Positions 5,607 through 12,377 of a stretch of DNA of 13,176 nucleotides are shown here, in pieces; within the stretch, counting starts at the first letter, position 1; the number at the start of each line of letters is the position of its first letter. The notes beneath the pieces are model-generated. The model was not told the DNA's origin and did not search any database. It was given only the letters and a program-made list of their open reading frames with translations. This DNA is from Actinomycetes bacterium (GTDB taxonomy: Bacteria > Actinomycetota > Actinomycetes > Actinomycetales > Cellulomonadaceae). Location: the NCBI GenBank assembly GCA_023401045.1, contig JAEXEM010000165.1, positions 1-13,176 of the forward strand. Direction: 5' to 3'. A program made the position numbers and the translations under genes.

Positions 5607-6239
5607 TCAGACGTTGACCCCGAACAGCGCACCGACGCCGTACGTCACGGCCATCGCGAGCGACCCGCCGAGGACGTTGCGGACGATCGAGCGCACCCGG
5701 GACGCGCCCGTGAAACGCGACGACGCCCAGCCGGTGAGCACGAGCGCGAGGACGACGGCACCGAAGGTCGCGGGTACGCGCGCCTCGACCGACCACGGTG
5801 CGAGGACGACGAGCATGGGGATGAGCGCGCCGAGGGTGAACGCCAGCATCGAGGCGAGCGCCGCGTGCCACGGGTTCGTGAAGTCGTCGGAGACGTCGTT
5901 GATGGGGTTGCCCGACGCGGCGGCCACCCGCTCGGCGTCGCGCTGGCTGCTCACCGAGACGTACTCGCCGGACGCCATCGACAGGGCACCGGCGATGAGG
6001 GCGGCCCCGCCGGCGAGGATGATGATGCGGGTCGACGTCGAGGCGCCCGCGACGCCGACGACGGTGGCCGCGACGGAGACGATGCCGTCGTTCGCACCGA
6101 GCACCCCGGCGCGCAGCCAGTTGAGCCCGGCGTTCGTCGCCGCCGGGGCGGCGGGGCGTGCGGTGCGCCGGTCCCGGCCGAGCAGCAGGCCGCTGAGGCG
6201 GGGCAGACGGCGGCGGGCACGGCTCGGGACGGTCTGCAC
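5607..6239 (-). CDS. VIT1/CCC1-family Fe2+/Mn2+ transporter lacking the cytosolic metal-binding insert
   Basis: A 210-residue membrane protein of the VIT1/CCC1 family, which exports or sequesters divalent iron and manganese. A basic N-terminus (1-36) precedes TM1 with the family motif RAGVLGANDGIVS (43-55; D51, G52) and TM2 with ALSMASGEYVSVSSQRD (85-101; M88, E92). Three further helices follow from NPWHAALASMLAF (122) to the end. In typical members about 70-80 residues of Glu-rich helices separate TM2 from the third helix and form the cytosolic metal-binding domain; here only about 20 residues (103-122, AASGNPINDVSDDFT) remain. The pore motifs are intact, so transport may persist without that domain. 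The GTG at 6239 has GTGACA-17-TAGCGT 6 bases upstream, the best promoter in the window. Confidence 0.9.
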   Translation of the reverse strand: MQTVPSRARRRLPRLSGLLLGRDRRTARPAAPAATNAGLNWLRAGVLGANDGIVSVAATVVGVAGASTSTRIIILAGGAALIAGALSMASGEYVSVSSQRDAERVAAASGNPINDVSDDFTNPWHAALASMLAFTLGALIPMLVVLAPWSVEARVPATFGAVVLALVLTGWASSRFTGASRVRSIVRNVLGGSLAMAVTYGVGALFGVNV

Positions 6240-6245
6240 GCCCCC

Positions 6246-6274
6246 ACGCTAGGCACCCGCGGGCGACCTGTCAC
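6246..6274 (-). promoter_or_regulatory. Promoter of the VIT-family gene
   Basis: -35 GTGACA (6269-6274), a 17-base spacer and -10 TAGCGT (6246-6251), then 6 bases to the GTG at 6239. Both elements and the spacing fit a housekeeping sigma factor and a leaderless transcript. Confidence 0.6.
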
Positions 6275-6300
6275 CGCAGGGAAGGCTGCCCTGACCTGCG
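6275..6300. promoter_or_regulatory. Inverted repeats abutting the VIT promoter -35
   Basis: CGCAGG (6275-6280) and CCTGCG (6295-6300) form an outer inverted repeat. An alternative inner one is CAGGG (6277-6281) with CCCTG (6289-6293). The element lies directly upstream of the -35, where an activator or metal-responsive regulator could bind. It may instead belong to the 3' end of the helicase transcript. Confidence 0.3.
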
Positions 6301-6309
6301 AAGACGTCT

Positions 6310-6324
6310 GTCACCAGCGGTGAC
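6310..6324 (-). terminator. Hairpin downstream of the DUF3516 helicase gene
   Basis: GTCACC (6310-6315) and GGTGAC (6319-6324) are perfect 6-base arms with a 3-base loop, about 20 bases after the helicase stop. There is no U tract, as is common for actinobacterial terminator candidates. Confidence 0.4.
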
Positions 6325-6344
6325 GGGGCCAGTGTTGCCGCAGA

Positions 6345-8939
6345 TCAGAGCGGCCCCACCGCGAGGACGGTGAGCCGCACCTCGCCCGCCTCGTCGCTCG
6401 CCGCGAGGTCGACGACGGCGTCGACCCGCCAGTCGTGGTCGCCGGCGGGGTCGTCGAGCACCTGCCGGACGAACCACGTCCCGGCGGCCGGCCCGTGCGC
6501 GTCGGCCGCCGTGCCGGGGGTCACCTGGAACAGCCCGGGCCCACGGGCACCGGGCCCGGTGCCGATCTCGTCGTGGTCGTCGAAGTACGGCTCGACGGCG
6601 TCCGCCCACCGGTCGGCGGTCCACGGCGCGCCCTCCTCGTCGACGTCGCCGAGCGCGGCGAGCGCGCCCCACGCCTCGCGGGCGGCGAGCTCGACACGGC
6701 GGAACATCGCCCCGCGGACGAGGGCGCGGAACACCCGCGGGTCGGCGGTGACCGGCGGCGGGGGAGCGTCGTCGGTGTCCTCGACCGCGGCCTCGTCCTC
6801 CGGCTGCGGGTTCGACAGGCGCTCCCACTCGTCGAGGAGGCTGGAGTCGGTGCGACGCACGAGGTCGCCGAGCCACGCGACGATCTCCTCGAGCTCCTCG
6901 GTGCGGCGGTCCTCCGGGACGGTGCGGCGCAGCGCCCGGTAGGCGTCGGCGAGGTAGCGCAGCAGCACGCCCTCGGTGCGGTCGAGGGAGTAGAGCTGCA
7001 CGTACTCCGCGAACGTCGCGGCGCGCTCGTGCATGTCCCGCACGACGGACTTCGGGGACAGCGCGAGGTCGGCGACCCACGGGTTGGTGCGCCGGTACGT
7101 CGCGAACGTCGCCTCGAGCAGCTCGGCGAGCGGGCGGGGGTAGGTGACGTCCTCGAGCAGCGCCATGCGCTCGTCGTAGTCGAGGCCGTCGGCCTTCATC
7201 GCCGCGACCGCCTCGCCGCGCGCCTTGTTCTCCTGGGCGGCGAGTACCTGGCGCGGGTCGTCGAGGGTCGCCTCGATGACGGAGACGACGTCGTGCGCGT
7301 ACCCCGGGTCCTCCGGGTCGAGGAGGTCGAGCGCGGCGTACGCGAACGGCGAGAGCGCCTGGTCGAGCGCGAACGTCGGCGGCAGGTCGGCGACGAGGGC
7401 GACGGTGCGCCGCCGTCCGCGCGGGGCGCTCGGGTCGTCGACCCACGGACGCTCGACGACGCCCGCGGCACGCAGCGACCGGTAGACGTCGACCGCGCGG
7501 CGCACGTGGCGCGACCGCGCCCCCTCGGGCTCGTGGTTGTCGGTGAGCAGGTGCGTCATGACGGCGACGGGGTCGCCGCGCCCGTCGCGGCCGCGCTGCA
7601 GCACGTGGAGCACCATCGCGTGCGACACCTGGAACGACGACGTGAGCGGCTCGGGCGGGGCGTCGCGCAGCCGCTCGAACGTCTTGTCCGTCCAGTTGAC
7701 GTGCCCGCTCGGCGCCTGCTTGCGGACGATCTTCTTCTGCTTGCGCGGGTCGTCGCCGGCCTTGGCGAGCGCCTTGCGGTTCTCGATGACGTGCTCGGGC
7801 GCCTGCACGACGACCTCGCCGACGGTGTCGAAGCCGGCCCGCCCGGCGCGACCGGCGATCTGGTGGAACTCGCGCGCCGTGAGGTGGCGCATGCGCTGCC
7901 CGTCGTACTTCACCAGGCTCGTGAGGACGACGGTGCGGATGGGGACGTTGATGCCGACCCCGAGCGTGTCGGTGCCGCACACGACGGGCAGCAGGCCCTT
8001 CTGCGTGAGCCGCTCGACGACCCGGCGGTACTTGGGGAGCATGCCCGCGTGGTGCACCCCGACGCCGTGGCGCAGCAGCCGGGAGAGGGTCTTGCCGAAC
8101 CCGGGACCGAACCGGAAGCCGCCGAGCTCGGCGGCGATGGCGTCGCGCTGCTCTCGGCTCGCCAGCGGCGTCGACAGCAGCGACTGCGCCCGCTCGACGG
8201 CCTCCTTCTGCGTGAAGTGCACGACGTACACCGGTGACCGGCGGGTCGTCACGAGCTCGTCGAGCAGCTCGTGCAGCGGCTCGACGGAGTAGGAGAACGT
8301 CAGCGGCACGGGACGCTCGGCGTTCGCGACGACGGCCACGTCGCGGCCCGAACGGCGTGCGAGGTCCTCGACGAAGAACGAGACGTCGCCGAGCGTCGCC
8401 GACATGAGGAGGAACTGCGTGCGTGTGAGCTCGAGCAGCGGCACCTGCCACGCCCAGCCGCGCTGCGGGTCGGCGTAGTAGTGGAACTCGTCCATGACGA
8501 CGAGGCCGACGTCGGCGTCCGGCCCGTCGCGCAGCGCCTGGTTGGCGAGGATCTCGGCGGTGCAGCACACGATGGGCGCACCGGCGTTGACCGACGAGTC
8601 GCCGGTCATCATCCCGACGTTCGCCGAGCCGAAGACCTCGACGAGCGCGAAGAACTTCTCGCTCACGAGTGCCTTGATGGGCGCGGTGTAGTACGAGCGG
8701 CGGCCCTGGGCGAGGGCGACGGCGTGCGCGGCGACGCCCGCGAGCGACTTCCCCGACCCGGTGGGCGTCGAGAGGATGACGTGGTTGCCCGTCACCAGCT
8801 CGAGGAGCGCCTCCTCCTGGTGCGGGTAGAGCGTGAGGCCCTGGTCGGCGGCCCAGGCGGTGAACGCCTCGTAGAGCGCGTCGGGGTCGTGCGCGGCGTC
8901 ACCGGTCGGCAGGCGGTCGGTCAGGGTCGCGTCGGGCAC
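6345..8939 (-). CDS. Ski2-like DExH-box RNA helicase with DUF3516 C-terminal domain
   Basis: An 864-residue superfamily 2 helicase. N-terminal RecA domain: Walker A TPTGSGKS with K64 (58-65), the motif Ia region TAPIKALVSEKF, Walker B as DEFH (150-153) and SAT (180-182). C-terminal RecA domain: YVVHFTQKEAVERAQ, GTDTLGVGINVPIRTVVLTSL and motif VI QIAGRAGRAG (360-369). The rest, after LAKAGDDPRKQKKIVRK, is the largely helical DUF3516 region known from actinobacterial helicases. It is a single-domain-pair ATP-dependent helicase, probably acting on RNA; the substrate is unknown. The GTG at 8939 is preceded by GAGGAT, which could be a -10 (6-base spacer) or, less likely, a GAGGA Shine-Dalgarno. 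All helicase motifs are intact and length is normal. Confidence 0.93.
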   Translation of the reverse strand: MPDATLTDRLPTGDAAHDPDALYEAFTAWAADQGLTLYPHQEEALLELVTGNHVILSTPTGSGKSLAGVAAHAVALAQGRRSYYTAPIKALVSEKFFALVEVFGSANVGMMTGDSSVNAGAPIVCCTAEILANQALRDGPDADVGLVVMDEFHYYADPQRGWAWQVPLLELTRTQFLLMSATLGDVSFFVEDLARRSGRDVAVVANAERPVPLTFSYSVEPLHELLDELVTTRRSPVYVVHFTQKEAVERAQSLLSTPLASREQRDAIAAELGGFRFGPGFGKTLSRLLRHGVGVHHAGMLPKYRRVVERLTQKGLLPVVCGTDTLGVGINVPIRTVVLTSLVKYDGQRMRHLTAREFHQIAGRAGRAGFDTVGEVVVQAPEHVIENRKALAKAGDDPRKQKKIVRKQAPSGHVNWTDKTFERLRDAPPEPLTSSFQVSHAMVLHVLQRGRDGRGDPVAVMTHLLTDNHEPEGARSRHVRRAVDVYRSLRAAGVVERPWVDDPSAPRGRRRTVALVADLPPTFALDQALSPFAYAALDLLDPEDPGYAHDVVSVIEATLDDPRQVLAAQENKARGEAVAAMKADGLDYDERMALLEDVTYPRPLAELLEATFATYRRTNPWVADLALSPKSVVRDMHERAATFAEYVQLYSLDRTEGVLLRYLADAYRALRRTVPEDRRTEELEEIVAWLGDLVRRTDSSLLDEWERLSNPQPEDEAAVEDTDDAPPPPVTADPRVFRALVRGAMFRRVELAAREAWGALAALGDVDEEGAPWTADRWADAVEPYFDDHDEIGTGPGARGPGLFQVTPGTAADAHGPAAGTWFVRQVLDDPAGDHDWRVDAVVDLAASDEAGEVRLTVLAVGPL

Positions 8940-8945
8940 CGGGCG

Positions 8946-8951
8946 ATCCTC
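8946..8951 (-). promoter_or_regulatory. -10-like hexamer or Shine-Dalgarno of the helicase gene
   Basis: GAGGAT, 6 bases (CGCCCG) before the GTG at 8939. The same bases contain GAGGA at a usable Shine-Dalgarno distance, so the reading is ambiguous. Confidence 0.35.
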
Positions 8952-9044
8952 GCACGCGGGGCCGTGACGGTGCGGGGCGTGCCGCGGCCTGCACCGGTGA
9001 CCGGCGGGACGGTGCGGCCCGTCGGGAGGGTCCGGTCCGTCGGA

Positions 9045-9857
9045 TCAGGTCGCGTCCCACAGCAGGCGGTAGTACGCGACCCGCTCGAGGTCGGGCTCGA
9101 CGCCGTACGCCTCGTACACGCGGTCGACGTGCCCGGGGCCGTAGTTCCACTCGGTGCTCCACGCGGCGACCGCGAGGTCGGCCCATCGGTCGGCGACGCC
9201 GAGCCGGCCGAGATCGACGTGCGCGGACCAGGAGCCGTCGTCGGCGAGGAGCGTGTTGGGGGCGCACGCGTCGGCGTGGCAGACGACGAGGACGTCGGGG
9301 TCGGGGACGTCGAGCAGCCGGGCTCGCGCGTCCTCGACCCCGAGACCTGCGTGCTCGGGGGACCAGCCCGCGGGCGTGTCACCGGCGTCGAGGTGCTCGA
9401 GGGCGCGGGCGACGCGCGAGCGGGCGGACCAGTCGAAGGGGCACTCGCCGACGGGCAGCGCGTCGTGCAGCGCCCGCAGGCCCGCGCCGATCGCCGTCGC
9501 GGCGACCTCCGGGCGGTCGCGCCACGGTGCGTCGACCGCGCTGCGGGCGGGGATCGCCGCGGTGACGAGCCACGTCCCGTCGTCGTCGGCGCCCTGGTCG
9601 AGCACCTGGGGGACCGGTGTGAAGCGCCCCGCCCAGGTGAGCCGGGCGGCCTCGGCGGCCAGGTCGACGCCCGGGGTGCCGTGGGCCGACCACTTGACGT
9701 AGCGCTCGCTGCCGACGCGGAAGGTGACGCCGCCGACCTGGTTGACCCACACCGCCTCGACGCGCTGACCGCCCGCGACGGAGGCGACGGCGGGAGGCAC
9801 CGGGACGGGGTCGCGGGGGACCTCGGGCGGGGCGGGACGGCCGGTCGGGTCGGTCAC
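9045..9857 (-). CDS. APH-fold phosphotransferase (aminoglycoside phosphotransferase-like)
   Basis: A 270-residue cytoplasmic kinase of the APH/choline-kinase fold. N-lobe: strands VEAVWVNQVGGVTFRVGSERYVKW, with ATP-site lysine K55. C-lobe: the catalytic loop CHADACAPNTLL (His194, Asp196, Asn201; Brenner-type H-x-D-x4-N, with Ala where Gly is usual) and the magnesium motif HVDLGRLGVADRWADLA (Asp215, Asp223). Such proteins include APH(3') resistance enzymes but also many kinases of other small molecules, and nothing here shows an aminoglycoside substrate. The GTG at 9857 is chosen because GACCAT lies 6 bases upstream and the extra 24 residues of a longer frame are low-complexity. It is divergent from the fadD-like gene and lies 105 bases upstream of the helicase gene. 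Confidence 0.87.
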   Translation of the reverse strand: MTDPTGRPAPPEVPRDPVPVPPAVASVAGGQRVEAVWVNQVGGVTFRVGSERYVKWSAHGTPGVDLAAEAARLTWAGRFTPVPQVLDQGADDDGTWLVTAAIPARSAVDAPWRDRPEVAATAIGAGLRALHDALPVGECPFDWSARSRVARALEHLDAGDTPAGWSPEHAGLGVEDARARLLDVPDPDVLVVCHADACAPNTLLADDGSWSAHVDLGRLGVADRWADLAVAAWSTEWNYGPGHVDRVYEAYGVEPDLERVAYYRLLWDAT

Positions 9858-9863
9858 CCGTCG

Positions 9864-9869
9864 ATGGTC
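9864..9869 (-). promoter_or_regulatory. -10-like hexamer of the APH-fold gene
   Basis: GACCAT, then 6 bases (CGACGG) and the GTG at 9857. It is a weaker match that gains support from the same spacing at other genes. Confidence 0.3.
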
Positions 9870-9937
9870 CCACCCCCCGCGCGACGGTGTCCGCGCAGGT
9901 GGCGTCCCGGCTCGGCGGGCCGCGCACAACTCTCAGG

Positions 9938-9971
9938 CTACGCACACGTAACCTACGCATGCGTAAGTTAC
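9938..9971. promoter_or_regulatory. 24-bp operator-like palindrome with an extra half-site before fadD
   Basis: Positions 9948-9971 form a palindrome with arms GTAAC-c-TACGCA and TGCGTA-a-GTTAC; only the c/a pair (9953/9966) fails to match. The core TACGCATGCGTA (9954-9965) is perfect. Its right end overlaps the -10 (TACCGT, 9969-9974), so a bound dimer would block transcription. CTACGCA also occurs at 9938-9944, 15 bases upstream of its copy in the palindrome, as a second half-site. Such sites are typical of TetR-family repressors of fatty-acid genes. No regulator gene lies in the window. Confidence 0.7.
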
Positions 9972-9974
9972 CGT
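9969..9974 (+). promoter_or_regulatory. -10 hexamer of the fadD-like gene
   Basis: TACCGT, 6 bases (TGGGTC) before the GTG at 9981; it is identical to the hexamers before the phd-like and rnhA genes. It overlaps the operator-like palindrome. Confidence 0.55.
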
Positions 9975-9980
9975 TGGGTC

Positions 9981-11687
9981 GTGACCTCAGCCTCACTCGA
10001 CGACACCACCGACCTCCCCACCGCGTGGCCCCACGGCGTGCCGCGCGACGTCGAGATCCCTGACGAGCCCCTCACCGCCCTCCTCGAGCGCGCCGTGCGC
10101 GAGCACCCCGACCACGTCGCCGTCGACTTCCTCGGGAGGGCCACCACCTACCGCGAGCTCGCCGCCCAGGTCGAGCGCGGCGCCCGCGTCCTGACCGACC
10201 TCGGGGTGCAGCCCGGGGACCGCGTCGCGCTCGTCCTGCCGAACTGCACGTCGCACCTCGTCGCGTTCTGGTCCGTGCTGCGCCTCGGCGCAGTCGTCGT
10301 CGAGCACAACCCGACGTACACCTCCGAGGAGCTCGCCCACCAGCTCGCCGACTCCGGCGCCACCGTCGCGGTCGTCTGGGAGCAGGCGGTGCCGCGCGTG
10401 CTCGAGGCCCGCGACCGCACCGAGCTGCGCCACGTCGTGGCCGTCGACCTGTCCGCCGACCTGCCGCGCACGTCGCGGTGGGCGCTGAGCCTGCCCATCG
10501 CGAAGGCGCGTGCCACGCGGGCCGCGATGCGCGGGCCCGTGCCCGCCGCCGTGCCGCACTGGCACCGGCTGCTGCGGGCCGCCGAGCCGCTCACCGCGCC
10601 GGCCGTGCCCACGGCGTCCGACGTCGCGCTGCTGCAGTACACCGGCGGCACCACCGGAACCCCGAAGGCGGCGGTGCTCACCCACCGCAACCTCGGCGCG
10701 AACGCGCTGCAGGGCCAGACCTGGACGCAGGCCCGGCCCGCGACCGAGGTCGTCTACGGCGTCCTGCCGTTCTTCCACGCGTTCGGGCTCACGCTCTGCC
10801 TCACGTACGCCGTCCGCATCGCCGCGACGCTCGTCGTGCTGCCGAACTTCGACCCCGCACGCGTGCTCGCCGCGCAGAAGCGCCGCCCCGGCACCTTCCT
10901 TCCCGCCGTGCCGCCCATGCTCGACCGGCTCGCCGCCGCCGCGGAGGAGACGGGAGCGGACATCACGTCGTTCCGGTACTCGATCAGCGGGGCCATGGCC
11001 CTGCCGCGTGCCACCGCCGAGCGCTGGGAGCGGGTGACCGGCGGGATCGTCGCCGAGGGCTACGGGATGACCGAGACGTCGCCCGTCGCGCTCGGCAACC
11101 CCCTGAGCACCGACCGCCGCCCCGGCGCGCTCGGCCTGCCGTTCCCGTCGACGCGCATCCGCGTCGTCGACCAGGAGGACCCCACGCGCGAGGTCGCGCC
11201 CGGGGAGCAGGGCGAGCTGCTCGTCTCGGGGCCGCAGGTGTTCCAGGGCTACTGGAAGCGCCCCGAGGAGACCGCGCACCAGCTCCTCGAGGGCGGCTGG
11301 CTGCGCACCGGTGACGTCGTGCGCGTCGACGACGACGGCATGGTCGTGCTCGTCGACCGCATGAAGGAGATGATCGTCACCGGCGGATTCAAGGTGTACC
11401 CCTCGCAGGTCGAGGACCACCTGCGCGGCATGCCGGGCGTGCGGGACGTCGCCGTCGTCGGCGTGCCGACCGGCGACCTCGGCGAGAGCGTCGTCGCGGC
11501 CGTCGTGCTCGACGAGAACGCCCCCGGCGTCGACCTCGCCGCCGTGCGCGCGTGGTGCGAGACCCGCCTGGCCCGCTACGCGCTGCCGCGTCGCGTCGTC
11601 GTCGTGCCGGACCTGCCGCGCTCGCAGGTCGGCAAGGTGCTGCGCCGCGTCGTGCGCGAGCAGGTGCTGTCGACCACCACCGCCTGA
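9981..11687 (+). CDS. fadD: Long-chain fatty-acid--CoA ligase (AMP-forming)
   Basis: A 568-residue acyl-adenylate/CoA ligase of the ANL superfamily, activating fatty acids to acyl-CoA with ATP. Motifs in order: P-loop YTGGTTGTPK (220-229), VLPFFHAFGLT (family A4-like region), EGYGMTE (359-365, adenine site), GWLRTGDV with D445, the hinge DRMKEMIVTGGFKVYPSQVE, and the catalytic lysine K552 in RSQVGKVLRR. Domain order and length are normal for FadD; chain-length preference cannot be read. The GTG at 9981 is chosen because it follows TACCGT by 6 bases, although the frame remains open far upstream through low-complexity antisense sequence. Regulation by the palindrome at 9948-9971 is likely. A paired-arm structure follows the stop. 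Confidence 0.94.
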   Translation: MTSASLDDTTDLPTAWPHGVPRDVEIPDEPLTALLERAVREHPDHVAVDFLGRATTYRELAAQVERGARVLTDLGVQPGDRVALVLPNCTSHLVAFWSVLRLGAVVVEHNPTYTSEELAHQLADSGATVAVVWEQAVPRVLEARDRTELRHVVAVDLSADLPRTSRWALSLPIAKARATRAAMRGPVPAAVPHWHRLLRAAEPLTAPAVPTASDVALLQYTGGTTGTPKAAVLTHRNLGANALQGQTWTQARPATEVVYGVLPFFHAFGLTLCLTYAVRIAATLVVLPNFDPARVLAAQKRRPGTFLPAVPPMLDRLAAAAEETGADITSFRYSISGAMALPRATAERWERVTGGIVAEGYGMTETSPVALGNPLSTDRRPGALGLPFPSTRIRVVDQEDPTREVAPGEQGELLVSGPQVFQGYWKRPEETAHQLLEGGWLRTGDVVRVDDDGMVVLVDRMKEMIVTGGFKVYPSQVEDHLRGMPGVRDVAVVGVPTGDLGESVVAAVVLDENAPGVDLAAVRAWCETRLARYALPRRVVVVPDLPRSQVGKVLRRVVREQVLSTTTA

Positions 11688-11692
11688 GCCTC

Positions 11693-11723
11693 GCCCCTGG
11701 TCCAGGTCACCTGGACCAGGGGC
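11693..11723. promoter_or_regulatory. Nested 31-bp palindrome between fadD and the Phd/VapC pair
   Basis: A perfect palindrome with 15-base arms centred on C11708. It is built from two palindromic 11-mers, CCTGGTCCAGG (11696-11706) and CCTGGACCAGG (11710-11720), whose centres are 14 bases apart. Its right part contains TGGACC (11712-11717), a -35-like hexamer 18 bases before TACCGT of the antitoxin gene. An operator for antitoxin autoregulation is the best reading. It could also act as a bidirectional hairpin terminator for fadD, but no T run follows. Confidence 0.65.
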
Positions 11724-11735
11724 TGCCGACGGGCG

Positions 11736-11741
11736 TACCGT
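11736..11741 (+). promoter_or_regulatory. -10 hexamer of the toxin-antitoxin pair
   Basis: TACCGT, 6 bases (CGAGCC) before the ATG at 11748, with a possible -35 TGGACC 18 bases upstream inside the palindrome. Confidence 0.55.
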
Positions 11742-11747
11742 CGAGCC

Positions 11748-11966
11748 ATGACGACGATGAACGTGCAGGACGCCAAGGCGCGCCTGTCCGACCTCGTCGC
11801 CCGCGCCGAGCGCGGCGAGGAGGTCGTCATCGCCCGGGCCGGGCGGCCTGCGGTGCGCCTCGTGCCCGTCGCCGCCCGCCCGCGCACCTTCGGGACGATG
11901 CACCTCACGGTCCCGGACACGTTCGACGACCCGCTGCCCGAGGACGAGCTGGCGGCCTGGGAGTGA
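11748..11966 (+). CDS. Type II antitoxin, Phd/YefM family
   Basis: A 72-residue antitoxin. The N-terminus MTTMNVQDAKARLSDLVARAERGEEVVIARAGRPAVRLVPV is the Phd/YefM DNA-binding fold: short strand, helix of the DAKARLSDLV type, then the E-E-V-V-I-A-R-x-G-R-P-A-V-R-L hairpin. The acidic tail ([17 protein letters not shown]) would wrap the toxin. The start at 11748 follows TACCGT by 6 bases; a second ATG at 11757 (M4) is possible. Its stop overlaps the VapC start by four bases (GTGA), the usual order with antitoxin first. It probably binds the nested palindrome just upstream and represses its own promoter, alone or with the toxin. Length and layout are normal. Confidence 0.92.
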   Translation: MTTMNVQDAKARLSDLVARAERGEEVVIARAGRPAVRLVPVAARPRTFGTMHLTVPDTFDDPLPEDELAAWE

Positions 11967-12355
11967 CGGCGTACCTCCTCGACACGCACGTCCTGCTCCG
12001 GCTGCTCGCGGACCCGGCACGTGTCGAGGGCGGCGTGCGGGACCGCCTCGCCGACCCGACGGTCGAGCTGCTCGTCTCCGCGGTCTCGGCGCTGGAGGTG
12101 GCGACGAAGCAGCGGCTCGGTCGGCTCGACGCCGGTGACCTCGTCGACGCCTGGACCCGGCGCGTCGCGGAGATCGGGGCCTCGCCGCTGCCCGTCGACG
12201 CCGAGCACGCGCTCCTCGCGGGCCGCCTCGAGTCGTCCCACCGGGACCCGTTCGACCGGCTGCTCGTCGCGCAGGCCGTCGTGGAGAACGCGACGCTCGT
12301 CACGCGGGACGCCGCGATCGTCGCCTCCGGGCGGGCCTCGGTGCTGACGTGGTGA
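11963..12355 (+). CDS. Type II toxin, PIN-domain ribonuclease (VapC-like)
   Basis: A 130-residue PIN-domain nuclease paired with the Phd-type antitoxin. The N-terminus [12 protein letters not shown] places the first metal ligand at Asp7. Glu45 lies in VSALEVATK, Asp98 in the [12 protein letters not shown] motif, and Asp116 in LVTRDAAI; together they form the PIN acidic site. The DTH...[11 protein letters not shown] signature matches the PIN subgroup that commonly partners Phd rather than VapB antitoxins. Such toxins cut specific RNAs (tRNA or rRNA in studied VapCs); the target here is unknown. The GTG at 11963 overlaps the antitoxin stop, so synthesis is probably coupled. All catalytic residues are present, so the module looks functional. 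Confidence 0.92.
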   Translation: MTAYLLDTHVLLRLLADPARVEGGVRDRLADPTVELLVSAVSALEVATKQRLGRLDAGDLVDAWTRRVAEIGASPLPVDAEHALLAGRLESSHRDPFDRLLVAQAVVENATLVTRDAAIVASGRASVLTW

Positions 12356-12371
12356 CGGGCGCCAGTACCGT
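12344..12371 (+). promoter_or_regulatory. Promoter of rnhA inside the end of the VapC-like gene
   Basis: -35 CTGACG (12344-12349), a 16-base spacer, -10 TACCGT (12366-12371) and then 6 bases to the GTG at 12378. The -35 lies in the last codons of the toxin gene, so rnhA need not depend on the toxin-antitoxin transcript. Confidence 0.5.
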
Positions 12372-12377
12372 GTCCGC

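Noticed and set aside
8228..9010. A repeated word, caccggtgaccggcggg, inside the helicase gene and again after the APH-fold gene stop
   Set aside because: It consists of common GC-rich dicodons, occurs only twice, and shows no terminal or mobile-element structure.
8940..9044. GC-rich partial inverted repeats in the gap between the APH-fold gene and the helicase gene
   Set aside because: Arms are short and mismatched, and similar near-palindromes occur inside nearby coding sequence, so no terminator is called.
8271..9980. A long open plus-strand stretch in frame with and upstream of the acyl-CoA ligase
   Set aside because: It is Arg/Gly/Val-rich low-complexity sequence antisense to the helicase and APH-fold genes, as expected from GC-rich codon bias. 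The FadD family starts near 9981.
11693..12355. The Phd/VapC pair as part of a larger mobile island
   Set aside because: Flanking genes look native, there are no integrase, transposase, target-site repeats or tRNA, and composition matches the neighbours.
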